Positions 43,708 to 51,239 of a stretch of DNA of 61,319 bases are shown piece by piece (the first letter of the stretch is position 1; each line of letters starts with the position of its first letter). Origin of the DNA: an uncultured Hyphomicrobiales bacterium (GTDB taxonomy: Bacteria; Pseudomonadota; Alphaproteobacteria; Rhizobiales; Beijerinckiaceae); NCBI GenBank assembly GCA_903825465.1, contig CAIKAR010000046.1:1-61319 (forward strand), given 5' to 3'. Both the position numbers and the translations under genes were made by a program. The notes below the pieces were generated by a model, which was given only the letters and a program-made list of their open reading frames with translations, was not told where the DNA came from and searched no databases.

Positions 43708-44580
43708 CTAGAACTTGTAAAGCCGCGCCGGATTATCGACGAGCATTTTGCGCTGCTTGACCGGATCCGCTGTCATCAACGGGATGAGATCGACGAGCGC
43801 GCCGTCGTTGGGCATGACCTTGACGTTGGGATGCGGCCAGTCGGTGCCCCACAGGACGCGGTCCGGAATCGTGTCGATGATTTTCGTCGCGAAGGGCACG
43901 GCGTCGTGGAAGGGCGCGCCCGTGGCGGAAGCGCGTTCGAGGCCCGTCGCCTTGACCCAGCACTTTTCGTCGCGGCGCGCGAGGTCGAGCAGCGCGTTGA
44001 AATTCGGCTGGTCGAGGCCCTTGGCGGCGTTCACGGTGCCCATGTGGTCGATGACGTAGTTGACCGGCAGCGCCGTCAAAATAGGCGCGAAATCGGCGAC
44101 GGTCTCGGGGTCGAGATAGATGACGACATGCCAGCCGAAGCCCTTGATCTTGTCGACGACGCGGTGGAACGCGCTCATGTCGGGCGTGCGGCCCAGGCGC
44201 TTCAAGAACGTGAAGCGGCAACCGTGGATTCCGCCCTTTTCAAGCGCCTCGATCTGTTTTTCGGTGAAGGTGTCGTCGACGTTGCCGACGCCCTTGTAGC
44301 GGCCGCCGCTCTTGGCGATGGCGTCGGTGACGGGGCGGTTGTCGAGCCCGTGGCAGGAGGCGTTGACGATGACGGCGCGCTCTATGCCGATGGATTTGTG
44401 CAGCCACTCGAACATGTCCAGCCCGCAATCGTGCGGAATGTAACTGGCGTCGCTCGCGTAGGGATACACCGCGTCGGGTCCGAAGATGTGGGTGTGCGCG
44501 TCGCAGGCGAGCGGCGGCGCTTTGAAATCCGGCTTTTTGGGATGGGGGTCGGGCGGGAGAATGGTGGGCGTGCGCGCCAT
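43708..44580 (-). CDS. amidohydrolase, 2-pyrone-4,6-dicarboxylate lactonase (LigI)-like
   Basis: TIM-barrel hydrolase of 290 aa, cytosolic. Features: ACDAHTHIFGPDAVYPYASD, with both His of the H-x-H motif; ERAVIVNASCHGLDNR; VNYVIDHMGTVNAAKG; VLWGTDWPHPNVK with the catalytic Asp. These match LigI, which opens 2-pyrone-4,6-dicarboxylate in protocatechuate 4,5-cleavage, but related hydrolases use other lactones. ATG at 44580 is chosen by family N-terminus; 44718 is rejected. Adjacent ubiD supports a role in aromatic acid catabolism. Confidence 0.85.
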   Translation of the reverse strand: MARTPTILPPDPHPKKPDFKAPPLACDAHTHIFGPDAVYPYASDASYIPHDCGLDMFEWLHKSIGIERAVIVNASCHGLDNRPVTDAIAKSGGRYKGVGNVDDTFTEKQIEALEKGGIHGCRFTFLKRLGRTPDMSAFHRVVDKIKGFGWHVVIYLDPETVADFAPILTALPVNYVIDHMGTVNAAKGLDQPNFNALLDLARRDEKCWVKATGLERASATGAPFHDAVPFATKIIDTIPDRVLWGTDWPHPNVKVMPNDGALVDLIPLMTADPVKQRKMLVDNPARLYKF

Positions 44581-44641
44581 GGTATCCTCGGGGGTAAATG
44601 TGTGGCGTTCATATCCCGCCGCGGCGGCGATGAACAGTGTC

Positions 44642-45604
44642 CTACAGCGCGAAAAAATCCGTGGCTTCGACGAGCTTGCGCGCGATGCCGGGCTCGCTGG
44701 TGGCGTGGCCGGCGTCATGGGCGATATCGAGACGCGAGCCCGGCCATCGTTTGTGAACCTCCCAGGCGGTGACGGGCGGCGTCACCACGTCGAAGCGGCC
44801 TTGGACGATGATTCCGGGAATGCCCGCGACCTTGTCCATGTTGGCGAGGATGTGGCCCTCGGCGAGGAATGTGTCGTTGACGAAATAATGCGCCTCGATG
44901 CGGGCGAGCGCGCGGGTGTGCTCGCCGCCGCCGGCGGAGAAATCGCCGGAGCGCTTCGCCACGCTCATCAGCGCGGATTCCCATGTGCACCAGGAGCGCG
45001 CGGCTTCGAGCTCCACGTCGCGGTCGCCGCAAAACAGGCGCTTGTGATAGGCGCGCACGAGGTCGCCGCGCTCGCCTTCCGGAATGAACGACGCGAACGC
45101 CTCCCAGCGCTCGGGAAACAGCTCCGACGCGCCGCGCCTGTAGAGCCAGTCGATTTCACGGCGCCGCGCGGTGAACACGCCGCGCAACACCAACGCGCGC
45201 ACGGCGCGGGGATGCGTTTGCGCGTAGAGCAGCGCCAGCGCCGCGCCCCACGAGCCCCCCACGACGACGAACTTGTCGACGCCGAGATGAAGCCGCAGCT
45301 TCTCGATGTCCGCCACGAGCCGCCACGTGTCGTTGCCGGCGGTCTCCGACATCGGCCGCGACTTTCCACATCCCCGTTGATCGAACAACACGGCGCGGTA
45401 GCGCTCGGGGTCGAACAGGCGGCGGTAGTCCGTGTTGCATCCCCCGCCGGGGCCGCCGTGCAGAAACAGCGCCGGCCTTCCCTCGGGGTTGCCGTCGCAT
45501 TCCCAGTAGATCTGGTGGCCGTCGCCGACATCGAGCATGCCCGACGCGTGCGGTTGAATCGGCGGATAGAGCGCGCTGGGCCGCGGCGTCGTCTCCGTGG
45601 TCAC
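44642..45604 (-). CDS. pip: proline iminopeptidase (prolyl aminopeptidase)
   Basis: Cleaves N-terminal Pro from peptides; alpha/beta hydrolase of 320 aa in family S33. Blocks: YWECDGNPEGRPALFLHGGP, GGGCNTDYRRLFDPERYRAV, FDQRGCGKSRP, VVGGSWGAALALLYAQTHP (Ser nucleophile), YFVNDTF, IIVQGRFDVVTP (Asp) and AHDAGHATSEP (His). GTG start at 45604 overlaps the eutA stop by 4 bp (GTGA), so the two genes are coupled. Confidence 0.95.
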   Translation of the reverse strand: MTTETTPRPSALYPPIQPHASGMLDVGDGHQIYWECDGNPEGRPALFLHGGPGGGCNTDYRRLFDPERYRAVLFDQRGCGKSRPMSETAGNDTWRLVADIEKLRLHLGVDKFVVVGGSWGAALALLYAQTHPRAVRALVLRGVFTARRREIDWLYRRGASELFPERWEAFASFIPEGERGDLVRAYHKRLFCGDRDVELEAARSWCTWESALMSVAKRSGDFSAGGGEHTRALARIEAHYFVNDTFLAEGHILANMDKVAGIPGIIVQGRFDVVTPPVTAWEVHKRWPGSRLDIAHDAGHATSEPGIARKLVEATDFFAL

Positions 45605-47121
45605 GAAACCTTCTCCGGCTCGGCGCGCCCCAGCGCCTGCGACGTCGGAAACACCAGCGACTTGATGACGACGGGCACGGCGCCGGAGGATTCTAGCATC
45701 GCGCCGATGTCGATGAAGTCGAACTCCTTCAAAATGATTCCGTCGATGGAGACGATGGCGTTGGGCAGCTTCGCTTCTTCGCGCGCGTGAATGCCGACGA
45801 GGCCGCCGATGTCGCCGTCGCCGACGAGCACCAGCGGATGGCCGTTCCCGAGCTGCGCGGAAAGGCCCTTGGCGACGCCCTTGCAGAAATCGTCGAGCCG
45901 GCGGAACGTCGCCGAGCCGCCCCAGCGGTAGCAGACCGCCACGGGCTGCTCGCCCTCGTGCAGGTCGAGGCGGCGCAGCGCCGCGCGCACACCCGCGGCG
46001 ATGACATCCTGGTCGAGGTCGTCGCCGTCGAGCGCGAGGTCGGGCGTCACCACTGGAATGTTGCGCAGCGGCAGCGTCTCCAGCGGCGCTACGAAGATGG
46101 TGCTGCCGCTGACCTGGATCGTGTATTGCGACGCGCCGACGACGGTGGCGCGAATGCCTTCGTCCGGCTTCGCGATGCGCGGACCCCAGCCATCGACGCG
46201 CTTCTTGATGGCGCGGGCCAGCAGCGGGCCGAGATCGCCGAAGCCGCTCTCCTGCCGGTTGTAGATATATTCCGACACGCCGCCGGAGAAGGTGACGACA
46301 TCGGGCTCGCGTTGGTTTTTCAACGCGTCGAGCCGCAGCAACGCCGCGGTTTCCGGCGACAGTTTCGGCGCGGAGATCGTTTCGAACAGGCGGTCGGCCA
46401 TGCGTTCGACCATGCGCTCCAAACCGCCGGCCGCGGGCTTCGCGCCGATCTCCAGTTCAAGTCCGACCTCGGCGGCGAAGCGGCGGCCCGATTCCTCAAG
46501 GCGCGCGACGACGCCGTTCTTGTCGAGGGCGACGACGCGCGCGCCAACGTCCACCGCGGTCATTTCGACCACGTCGCCCTGTTCGCACACGGCGATTTTC
46601 GACGTGCCGCCGCCGATGTCGATGTTCATCACGCGGTTGGCCTCGCGGATGGAGCGCGCCGCGGCGCCGGAGCCAAACGCCGCGAGCGTGGTTTCGAGCC
46701 CGTCGCCGGCGGAAACGGAAACGAATTTGCCGGCCTGCGCGGCGAACAGGTCGCCGATGGCGCGGGCGTTGGAGCGCCGCACCGCGACGCCCGTGAGAAT
46801 GAGCGCGCCAGTGTCGATGGTGGCGGGGTCGAGGAGCGCCATCTCGTACTGGCGGTTGATGAAGGCGCCGAGCGACTTGGCGTCGATCGTCATGTCGTCG
46901 GCGTAGGGCGTCAGCAGCACGTCGGATTCGTGGACGATTTCGCGCTCGGACACGACATAGCGGTTGTCCAGCCGCTCAAGCACCAGGCGCGAGAACACAA
47001 GGTGCGAGGTGGACGAACCGATATCGACGCCAACACTGACGAGGCGGATTTCGTCCTCTTCCTCGAGGCTGCGCCGCACATTCGAGAAAAACACGCGTCC
47101 GCCGACGGGCTCGTCATTCAT
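45601..47121 (-). CDS. eutA: ethanolamine ammonia-lyase reactivating factor EutA-like
   Basis: Actin-like ATPase, 506 aa. In the known system EutA exchanges damaged cobalamin on ethanolamine ammonia-lyase. Phosphate-binding motifs VGVDIGSSTSHLVFSRL and MNIDIGGGTSKIAVC, then VVTFSGGVSEYIYNR, PNAIVSIDGIILKEFDFIDI. No eutB/eutC lies in the window. ATG at 47121 with AGGGAG upstream; the extension to 48792 is a shadow of the opposite gene. Overlaps pip by 4 bp. It could serve a B12 enzyme encoded elsewhere. Confidence 0.85.
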   Translation of the reverse strand: MNDEPVGGRVFFSNVRRSLEEEDEIRLVSVGVDIGSSTSHLVFSRLVLERLDNRYVVSEREIVHESDVLLTPYADDMTIDAKSLGAFINRQYEMALLDPATIDTGALILTGVAVRRSNARAIGDLFAAQAGKFVSVSAGDGLETTLAAFGSGAAARSIREANRVMNIDIGGGTSKIAVCEQGDVVEMTAVDVGARVVALDKNGVVARLEESGRRFAAEVGLELEIGAKPAAGGLERMVERMADRLFETISAPKLSPETAALLRLDALKNQREPDVVTFSGGVSEYIYNRQESGFGDLGPLLARAIKKRVDGWGPRIAKPDEGIRATVVGASQYTIQVSGSTIFVAPLETLPLRNIPVVTPDLALDGDDLDQDVIAAGVRAALRRLDLHEGEQPVAVCYRWGGSATFRRLDDFCKGVAKGLSAQLGNGHPLVLVGDGDIGGLVGIHAREEAKLPNAIVSIDGIILKEFDFIDIGAMLESSGAVPVVIKSLVFPTSQALGRAEPEKVS

Positions 47122-47309
47122 TTCCGCAACTCCCTGTCGCGGGGTTCTATTCCACGCCTCGAGCTGGCAACGCAAGGGACAGGCGCGCGATCCGCGGCCG
47201 CGACGCTCTCGCCGTCGATCGGCGGGTTGACCGGTTCGCGGGGCGCATTCACCATGGGCTTGATCAGCGCGCCGAACCCCCGCGTCGTCGACCCGCCGTT
47301 GAAGGGCGT

Positions 47310-47341
47310 TTGCGTCAACGCGGTTTGGTTTATATATAAAC
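47310..47341 (+). promoter_or_regulatory. candidate promoter with overlapping palindrome, ETF-QO gene
   Basis: TTGCGT (47310-47315), 17 bp, TATATA (47333-47338), 30 bp before the ATG at 47368. The -10 lies inside the perfect 14-bp palindrome GTTTATATATAAAC (47328-47341), so a repressor could cover it. Confidence 0.45.
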
Positions 47342-47367
47342 GAATGTCGATGCCGCCCGGAGGAGCC

Positions 47368-49044
47368 ATGAACGCCGCAGCCCCACGCGCCGACCGCGAG
47401 GCGATGGAATTCGACGTTGTCATCGTCGGCGCCGGCCCCGCCGGCCTCGCCGCCGCCATCCGCCTCAAACAGGTGTCGCCTGAAACAAGTGTCGTCGTGC
47501 TGGAAAAGGGTTCGGAGGTCGGCGCGCATATCCTGTCGGGCGCGGTGATCGATCCCATCGGCCTCGACCGCCTGTTGCCCGATTGGCGCGGCGACGCGCA
47601 ACGCCCGCTCAAGACCGAGGTCGCCGAGGACCGCTTTTACATGCTCGGGCCCGCCGGCGGAGTGCGCCTGCCCAACTTCCTCATGCCGCCGTTGATGAGC
47701 AACCACGGCTGCTTCGTCGGCTCGCTCGGCAATGTCTGCCGGTTTCTCGCGGCGCGCGCGGAGGCGCTGGGCGTCGAGATTTATCCGGGCTTCGCGGCGG
47801 CGGAGGTTTTGTTCGGCGACAAGGGCGAAGTGCTCGGCGTCGCCACCGGCGACATGGGCGTGGGCCGCGATGGCGAACACAAGGCGGGCTTCCAACCGGG
47901 CATGGAACTGCGTGGCAAATACACCCTGTTCGCCGAGGGCGCGCGGGGGTCGCTGACCAAGGGGCTGGTCGCGCGCTTTGGCCTCGACAAGGGCCGCGAA
48001 CCCCAGAAGTACGGCCTCGGGATCAAGGAGCTCTGGCGCCTCGATCCCTCGAAGCATCGGCCCGGCCTCGTTCAACATTCCTTCGGATGGCCGTTGGACA
48101 ACGCCACCGGCGGCGGGTCGTTTCTCTACCATCTTGAGGATGGGCAGGCCTATGTCGGCTTCGTCACGCATCTCGATTATTCGAATCCGACGCTGTCGCC
48201 GTTCGACGAATTCCAGCGGTTCAAGACGCATCCGATGATCGCGCCGACGTTCGAGGGCGGCGCGCGCCTGTCCTATGGCGCGCGCGCCATCACCGAGGGT
48301 GGTTGGCAAAGCGTGCCGAAACTGTGCTTCCCCGGCGGCGCGCTGATCGGCTGCGCGGCGGGTTTCGTGAATTTGCCGCGCGTCAAAGGCTCGCACAACG
48401 CGGTGTTGTCGGGAATGCTCGCCGCCGACAACGTGGCGCGAGCGCTCGCCGCCGGGCGCGCCAACGACGAACTCGCCGATTACGAAAACGCTTGGCGCGA
48501 CGGCGACATCGGCCGCGACCTCAAGGCTGTTCGCAACGTCAAGCCGCTGTGGTCGAAGCTCGGCCTGCGCGCCGGCGTGGCGCTCGGCGGCCTCGACATG
48601 TGGTTCAATCAACTGTTCGGCTTTTCGCCCTTCGGCACGCTGCGGCACGGCAAGCCCGATTGCGACACGCTGAAACCGATTTCCCGCGTCAAGCCCATCG
48701 CCTATCCAAAGCCGGATGGGAAAATCTCGTTCGACAAGCTGTCGTCGGTGTTCATTTCGAACACGAACCACGAGGAGGATCAGCCGATCCACCTACGGTT
48801 GAGGGACCCGTCGATTCCAGTCGCGAAAAACCTGCCCGAATACGGCGAGCCCGCGCGGCTTTACTGCCCGGCGGGCGTCTATGAAATCGTCTACGACGAC
48901 GAAGCGAACAAGCGCGATCCCCGCTTCGTCATCAACGCGCAGAATTGCGTCCACTGCAAAACCTGCGACATCAAGGATCCCGCTCAAAACATCGACTGGA
49001 CAACGCCGGAAGGCGGCGGCGGCCCGAACTATCCGAACATGTGA
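47368..49044 (+). CDS. electron transfer flavoprotein-ubiquinone oxidoreductase
   Basis: Membrane-bound flavo-iron-sulfur enzyme that passes electrons from ETF (fatty and amino acid oxidation) to ubiquinone; 558 aa, full length. FAD motif DVVIVGAGPAGLAAAIRLKQ, EKGSEVGAHILSGAV, LIGCAAGFVNLPRVKGSHNA, and the C-terminal 4Fe-4S cluster motif CPAGVYE...CVHCKTCDIKDP. ATG at 47368 is preceded closely by GGAGG; in-frame ATGs at 47344 and 47350 are alternatives. Divergent from eutA. The CoA-linked genes in this window would feed electrons to it. Confidence 0.95.
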   Translation: MNAAAPRADREAMEFDVVIVGAGPAGLAAAIRLKQVSPETSVVVLEKGSEVGAHILSGAVIDPIGLDRLLPDWRGDAQRPLKTEVAEDRFYMLGPAGGVRLPNFLMPPLMSNHGCFVGSLGNVCRFLAARAEALGVEIYPGFAAAEVLFGDKGEVLGVATGDMGVGRDGEHKAGFQPGMELRGKYTLFAEGARGSLTKGLVARFGLDKGREPQKYGLGIKELWRLDPSKHRPGLVQHSFGWPLDNATGGGSFLYHLEDGQAYVGFVTHLDYSNPTLSPFDEFQRFKTHPMIAPTFEGGARLSYGARAITEGGWQSVPKLCFPGGALIGCAAGFVNLPRVKGSHNAVLSGMLAADNVARALAAGRANDELADYENAWRDGDIGRDLKAVRNVKPLWSKLGLRAGVALGGLDMWFNQLFGFSPFGTLRHGKPDCDTLKPISRVKPIAYPKPDGKISFDKLSSVFISNTNHEEDQPIHLRLRDPSIPVAKNLPEYGEPARLYCPAGVYEIVYDDEANKRDPRFVINAQNCVHCKTCDIKDPAQNIDWTTPEGGGGPNYPNM

Positions 49045-49058
49045 GGGGTGTTCCGGGG

Positions 49059-49805
49059 CTAAAGCGCCTTGTATAAACGCTGGTCGTAGAGATTGGCCCG
49101 CTCGGCGGGCTTTCCGAGACTCGAATCCGAGCGAAACCGGCGCGCGGATTCCCCTGTTTCGTGGGCGTTGAAATCAGCGAGGCTGGCCCAGGTCGAAACC
49201 ACCTGATAATGGTTGTTTCTCCGCGCGAGCTATCGAAAGACATCATACCTGACCGCGCCGGATTCCTTCCTGCTGCCATCCGCCAGCGCCTTGACGAGGG
49301 AAGGCGCCACCTCCCGGCCGGGCGGCATGAAATCGATATGCTCGACCATGTAGACTTGTCCGCCGCCATCGCGCGGGCGGGCCGCCGCCAAATCAAACGC
49401 TTCAACCACGTGTTTGTCGGGCGGCGCGATGCGGATGGAATTGAGATTCTTGGCGAACTCGACCGCGGCCGCTCCTTGTTCGTGCTTTGTCGACGCGGCC
49501 GCCGCGCTCCAGCCTTCGACGATGGCGAAGTGGTTGGGCCGGTGAATATCCTGCAACGCGAGATATTCGGTATTGCCTTCCTCGCGCCGGCTTGCCTCCC
49601 GATATTTTTTTATCAAGTCCACCGCCTTGTTCACGGCGTCGGTCTCCACTTCCAGATAGGTGACTGAATACACGGGTTCGGCGGTTTGCGCCGCGCCCTC
49701 GCCGCGTTGGAAAGCGAGCCCCGCGACCGCGAGAACCGTCGCGGCTACGATTTTGAACGTCGTGGCGCGAGCGGCCGAATGATGGCGAACTAAACAAGCT
49801 TGCAT
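49059..49805 (-). pseudogene. exported double-ABM-domain protein, interrupted by an in-frame TAG
   Basis: Paralogue of the genes at 7328 and 49829. Signal peptide, then ABM-like domain 1 (YREASRREEGNTEYLALQD) and domain 2 (VYMVEHIDFMPPGREV, GAVRYDVFR). A TAG at 49230-49232 interrupts it, but the same frame continues with NNHYQVVSTWASLADFNAHE and ends LYDQRLYKAL at 49059, exactly matching the C-termini of the paralogues. Full length would be 248 codons. The stop aligns with Ser in one paralogue and Cys in the other; TCG to TAG is one change. Without readthrough the last 57 residues are lost. Confidence 0.75.
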
Positions 49806-49828
49806 GGCTCATCCCCCAAAAGCGGCTC

Positions 49829-50554
49829 TCACTTTATTTTGGCGTAAAGACGCTCGTCGAAGGGCGAGCCCAACAGCGGCCCAACCGTGTCGCGAAACCG
49901 ACGCGCGTATGTCGAATTCTGATAGCGGTCGTAAGCCTCGCGGTTCGTCCACGCCGACAGCAAATTGGAATGACTTATCGGCGGCATCACCGACTCCGTG
50001 ACGTCGTACCGAATGTTGGTCCGCTGCTCGCGCGAGGCTTTGGCCACGTCGCGGGCCGCTTCCAGGGTCGCGTCCAACCCCGGCGGAAAAACGTCCAGAT
50101 GCAACACCACGTAAAAAGAACCGGAACTTGTGGGCCGCGCCTTGTCGATTGAGATGACGTGATAATCGCGCCGATCGATCGATCCTTCGATGGCCGCCAG
50201 ATTTTCGCGAAGCTTGACCACCTGGCCGGACTTTTCATTGGCGTCATAAGCGGCCTGATTGTTCCAGGCTTCGTAAACGACAAAATTCGTCGGCCTGCTT
50301 ATCTCTTGAAGCAACGTGACTTCCGTATTGCCAGACTGCTTGAGCGCGGCGTCGCGATAGGCGTTCAAAAGCTCGACGCTTTTGCCGACGTCGCGCGGCT
50401 GAACGTTGATTGTCGTTACGCCGAATATCGGGTTGTCGGCGCCCTCGGCCATCGCGGGAGGGGCGATCAGCGCCGCCAACAAGAGAAGCAACACCCTGAA
50501 ACGCGGCGGCGAAATCGAGCGCGGCGTCAACGCCAATGTCCGACCTGGCGACAT
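49829..50554 (-). CDS. exported protein with two ABM-like domains
   Basis: Intact third member of the family, 241 aa. N-terminal signal peptide (RVLLLLLAALIAPPAMAEG, after a basic n-region), domain 1 (FGVTTINVQPRDVGKSVELL, TEVTLLQEISRPTNFVVYEAW) and domain 2 (FYVVLHLDVFPPGLDATLEA, NIRYDVTESVMPP, PFDERLYAKIK). GGGGAGG precedes the ATG at 50554. It is 23 bp upstream of the interrupted paralogue on the same strand, a tandem duplication in one operon. Function unknown. Confidence 0.7.
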   Translation of the reverse strand: MSPGRTLALTPRSISPPRFRVLLLLLAALIAPPAMAEGADNPIFGVTTINVQPRDVGKSVELLNAYRDAALKQSGNTEVTLLQEISRPTNFVVYEAWNNQAAYDANEKSGQVVKLRENLAAIEGSIDRRDYHVISIDKARPTSSGSFYVVLHLDVFPPGLDATLEAARDVAKASREQRTNIRYDVTESVMPPISHSNLLSAWTNREAYDRYQNSTYARRFRDTVGPLLGSPFDERLYAKIK

Positions 50555-50874
50555 GGAAACGTCCTCCCCCGGAAACTCGCGCTTTCTTGTTTCTAGCGCG
50601 TCTGGTGAGAAGGGTAACATATTCGATCGTCGGCGCGATTCATTTTTTAGATCGCGTCGGCCACGCGCCTTTTTACTGGCGCAAGCCGCTCATTGACGGG
50701 GACTTTTCGCGGGCAGGCGCCGCTATGACGATTGCCCGTGATCTCGACGTGAGGCGCGCGCGGGGCGCCTCGTTGCAATTTGGCGTGACCATTATGGCGG
50801 GGAAGACGTGTAAAGTAATATCCTTTATCATACTGTTTTCTTTGCCCGTCCCCGCCATGGTGGCAGGAAGAACC
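50555..50874. other. intergenic stretch without a gene
   Basis: About 320 bp between the ABM gene and the decayed MNT gene. It is richer in A and T than its surroundings from 50805 on. An inverted repeat ATGGCGGGGA / TCCCCGCCAT (50794-50803, 50849-50858) encloses the AT-rich part. No convincing reading frame. Confidence 0.5.
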
Positions 50875-51195
50875 ATGAATACAACGCTCGCTCATGATCC
50901 GATTCTGGCCCGGTTTCGCGCCGCGTTGGACGCGGCCTATGGCGGGCGGCTTGAGCGCGTCATCCTGTTTGGCTCGCGCGCGCGGCGAGGAGCAGGCGGA
51001 CTCCGATTACGACATCGCTGTTTTTCTGCGTGACATGCCCGACCGCGCCGTTGAGCTCAAGCGGCTTGCCGACATGGGCACGGATATTCTCTACGACACC
51101 GGCGAACTTGTTCACGCCATGCCCTACACGGCGGGAGCCTGGAACGATCCGCGCATGCCCTTGATGCATGAAATTCTCCGGGTCTCGACCTGTGA
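50875..51195 (+). pseudogene. MNT-domain nucleotidyltransferase (MntA-type antitoxin), two frameshifts
   Basis: Minimal nucleotidyltransferase of MNT-HEPN toxin-antitoxin systems, where it adenylylates the HEPN toxin. The first frame gives an N-terminus ending VILFGSRAR; the next frame continues GEEQADSDYDIAVFLRDMPD, so the GSRARG...D-x-D motif is split. The break is in a CG run at 50975-50984, where one CG unit appears lost. The product then runs to LMHEIL; a second shift near 51178-51181 restores the usual short tail GLDL and a TGA at 51193-51195. AGGA precedes the ATG. Confidence 0.65.
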
Positions 51196-51239
51196 AACTC
51201 CAAAGCGGCGCCTTCCTTGCTGGTGGGCTCCGTCAACCC
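51192..51239 (+). pseudogene. 5' remnant of a HEPN toxin gene
   Basis: A GTG overlapping the expected MNT stop (CTGTGA) opens MKLQSGAFLA, which resembles the first residues of HEPN toxins paired with MNT antitoxins. The similarity stops within about 12 codons, where the convergent hrpB stop begins. Nothing of the R-x4-6-H catalytic motif remains, so the toxin is gone. Confidence 0.4.

Noticed and set aside
45787-47343. Plus-strand extension upstream of ETF-QO
   Set aside because: Antisense to eutA and without domain similarity; the FAD motif lies near the chosen start as in the family.
47122-48792. Minus-strand extension of eutA to over 1000 codons
   Set aside because: It is antisense to the ETF-QO gene; the ATG at 47121 has a ribosome-binding site and gives the family length.
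49230-49232. Pyrrolysine at the TAG of the double-ABM gene
   Set aside because: Pyrrolysine coding needs dedicated tRNA and synthetase genes rarely found in this bacterial group. The aligned residues are Ser and Cys, so simple mutation is the better explanation.
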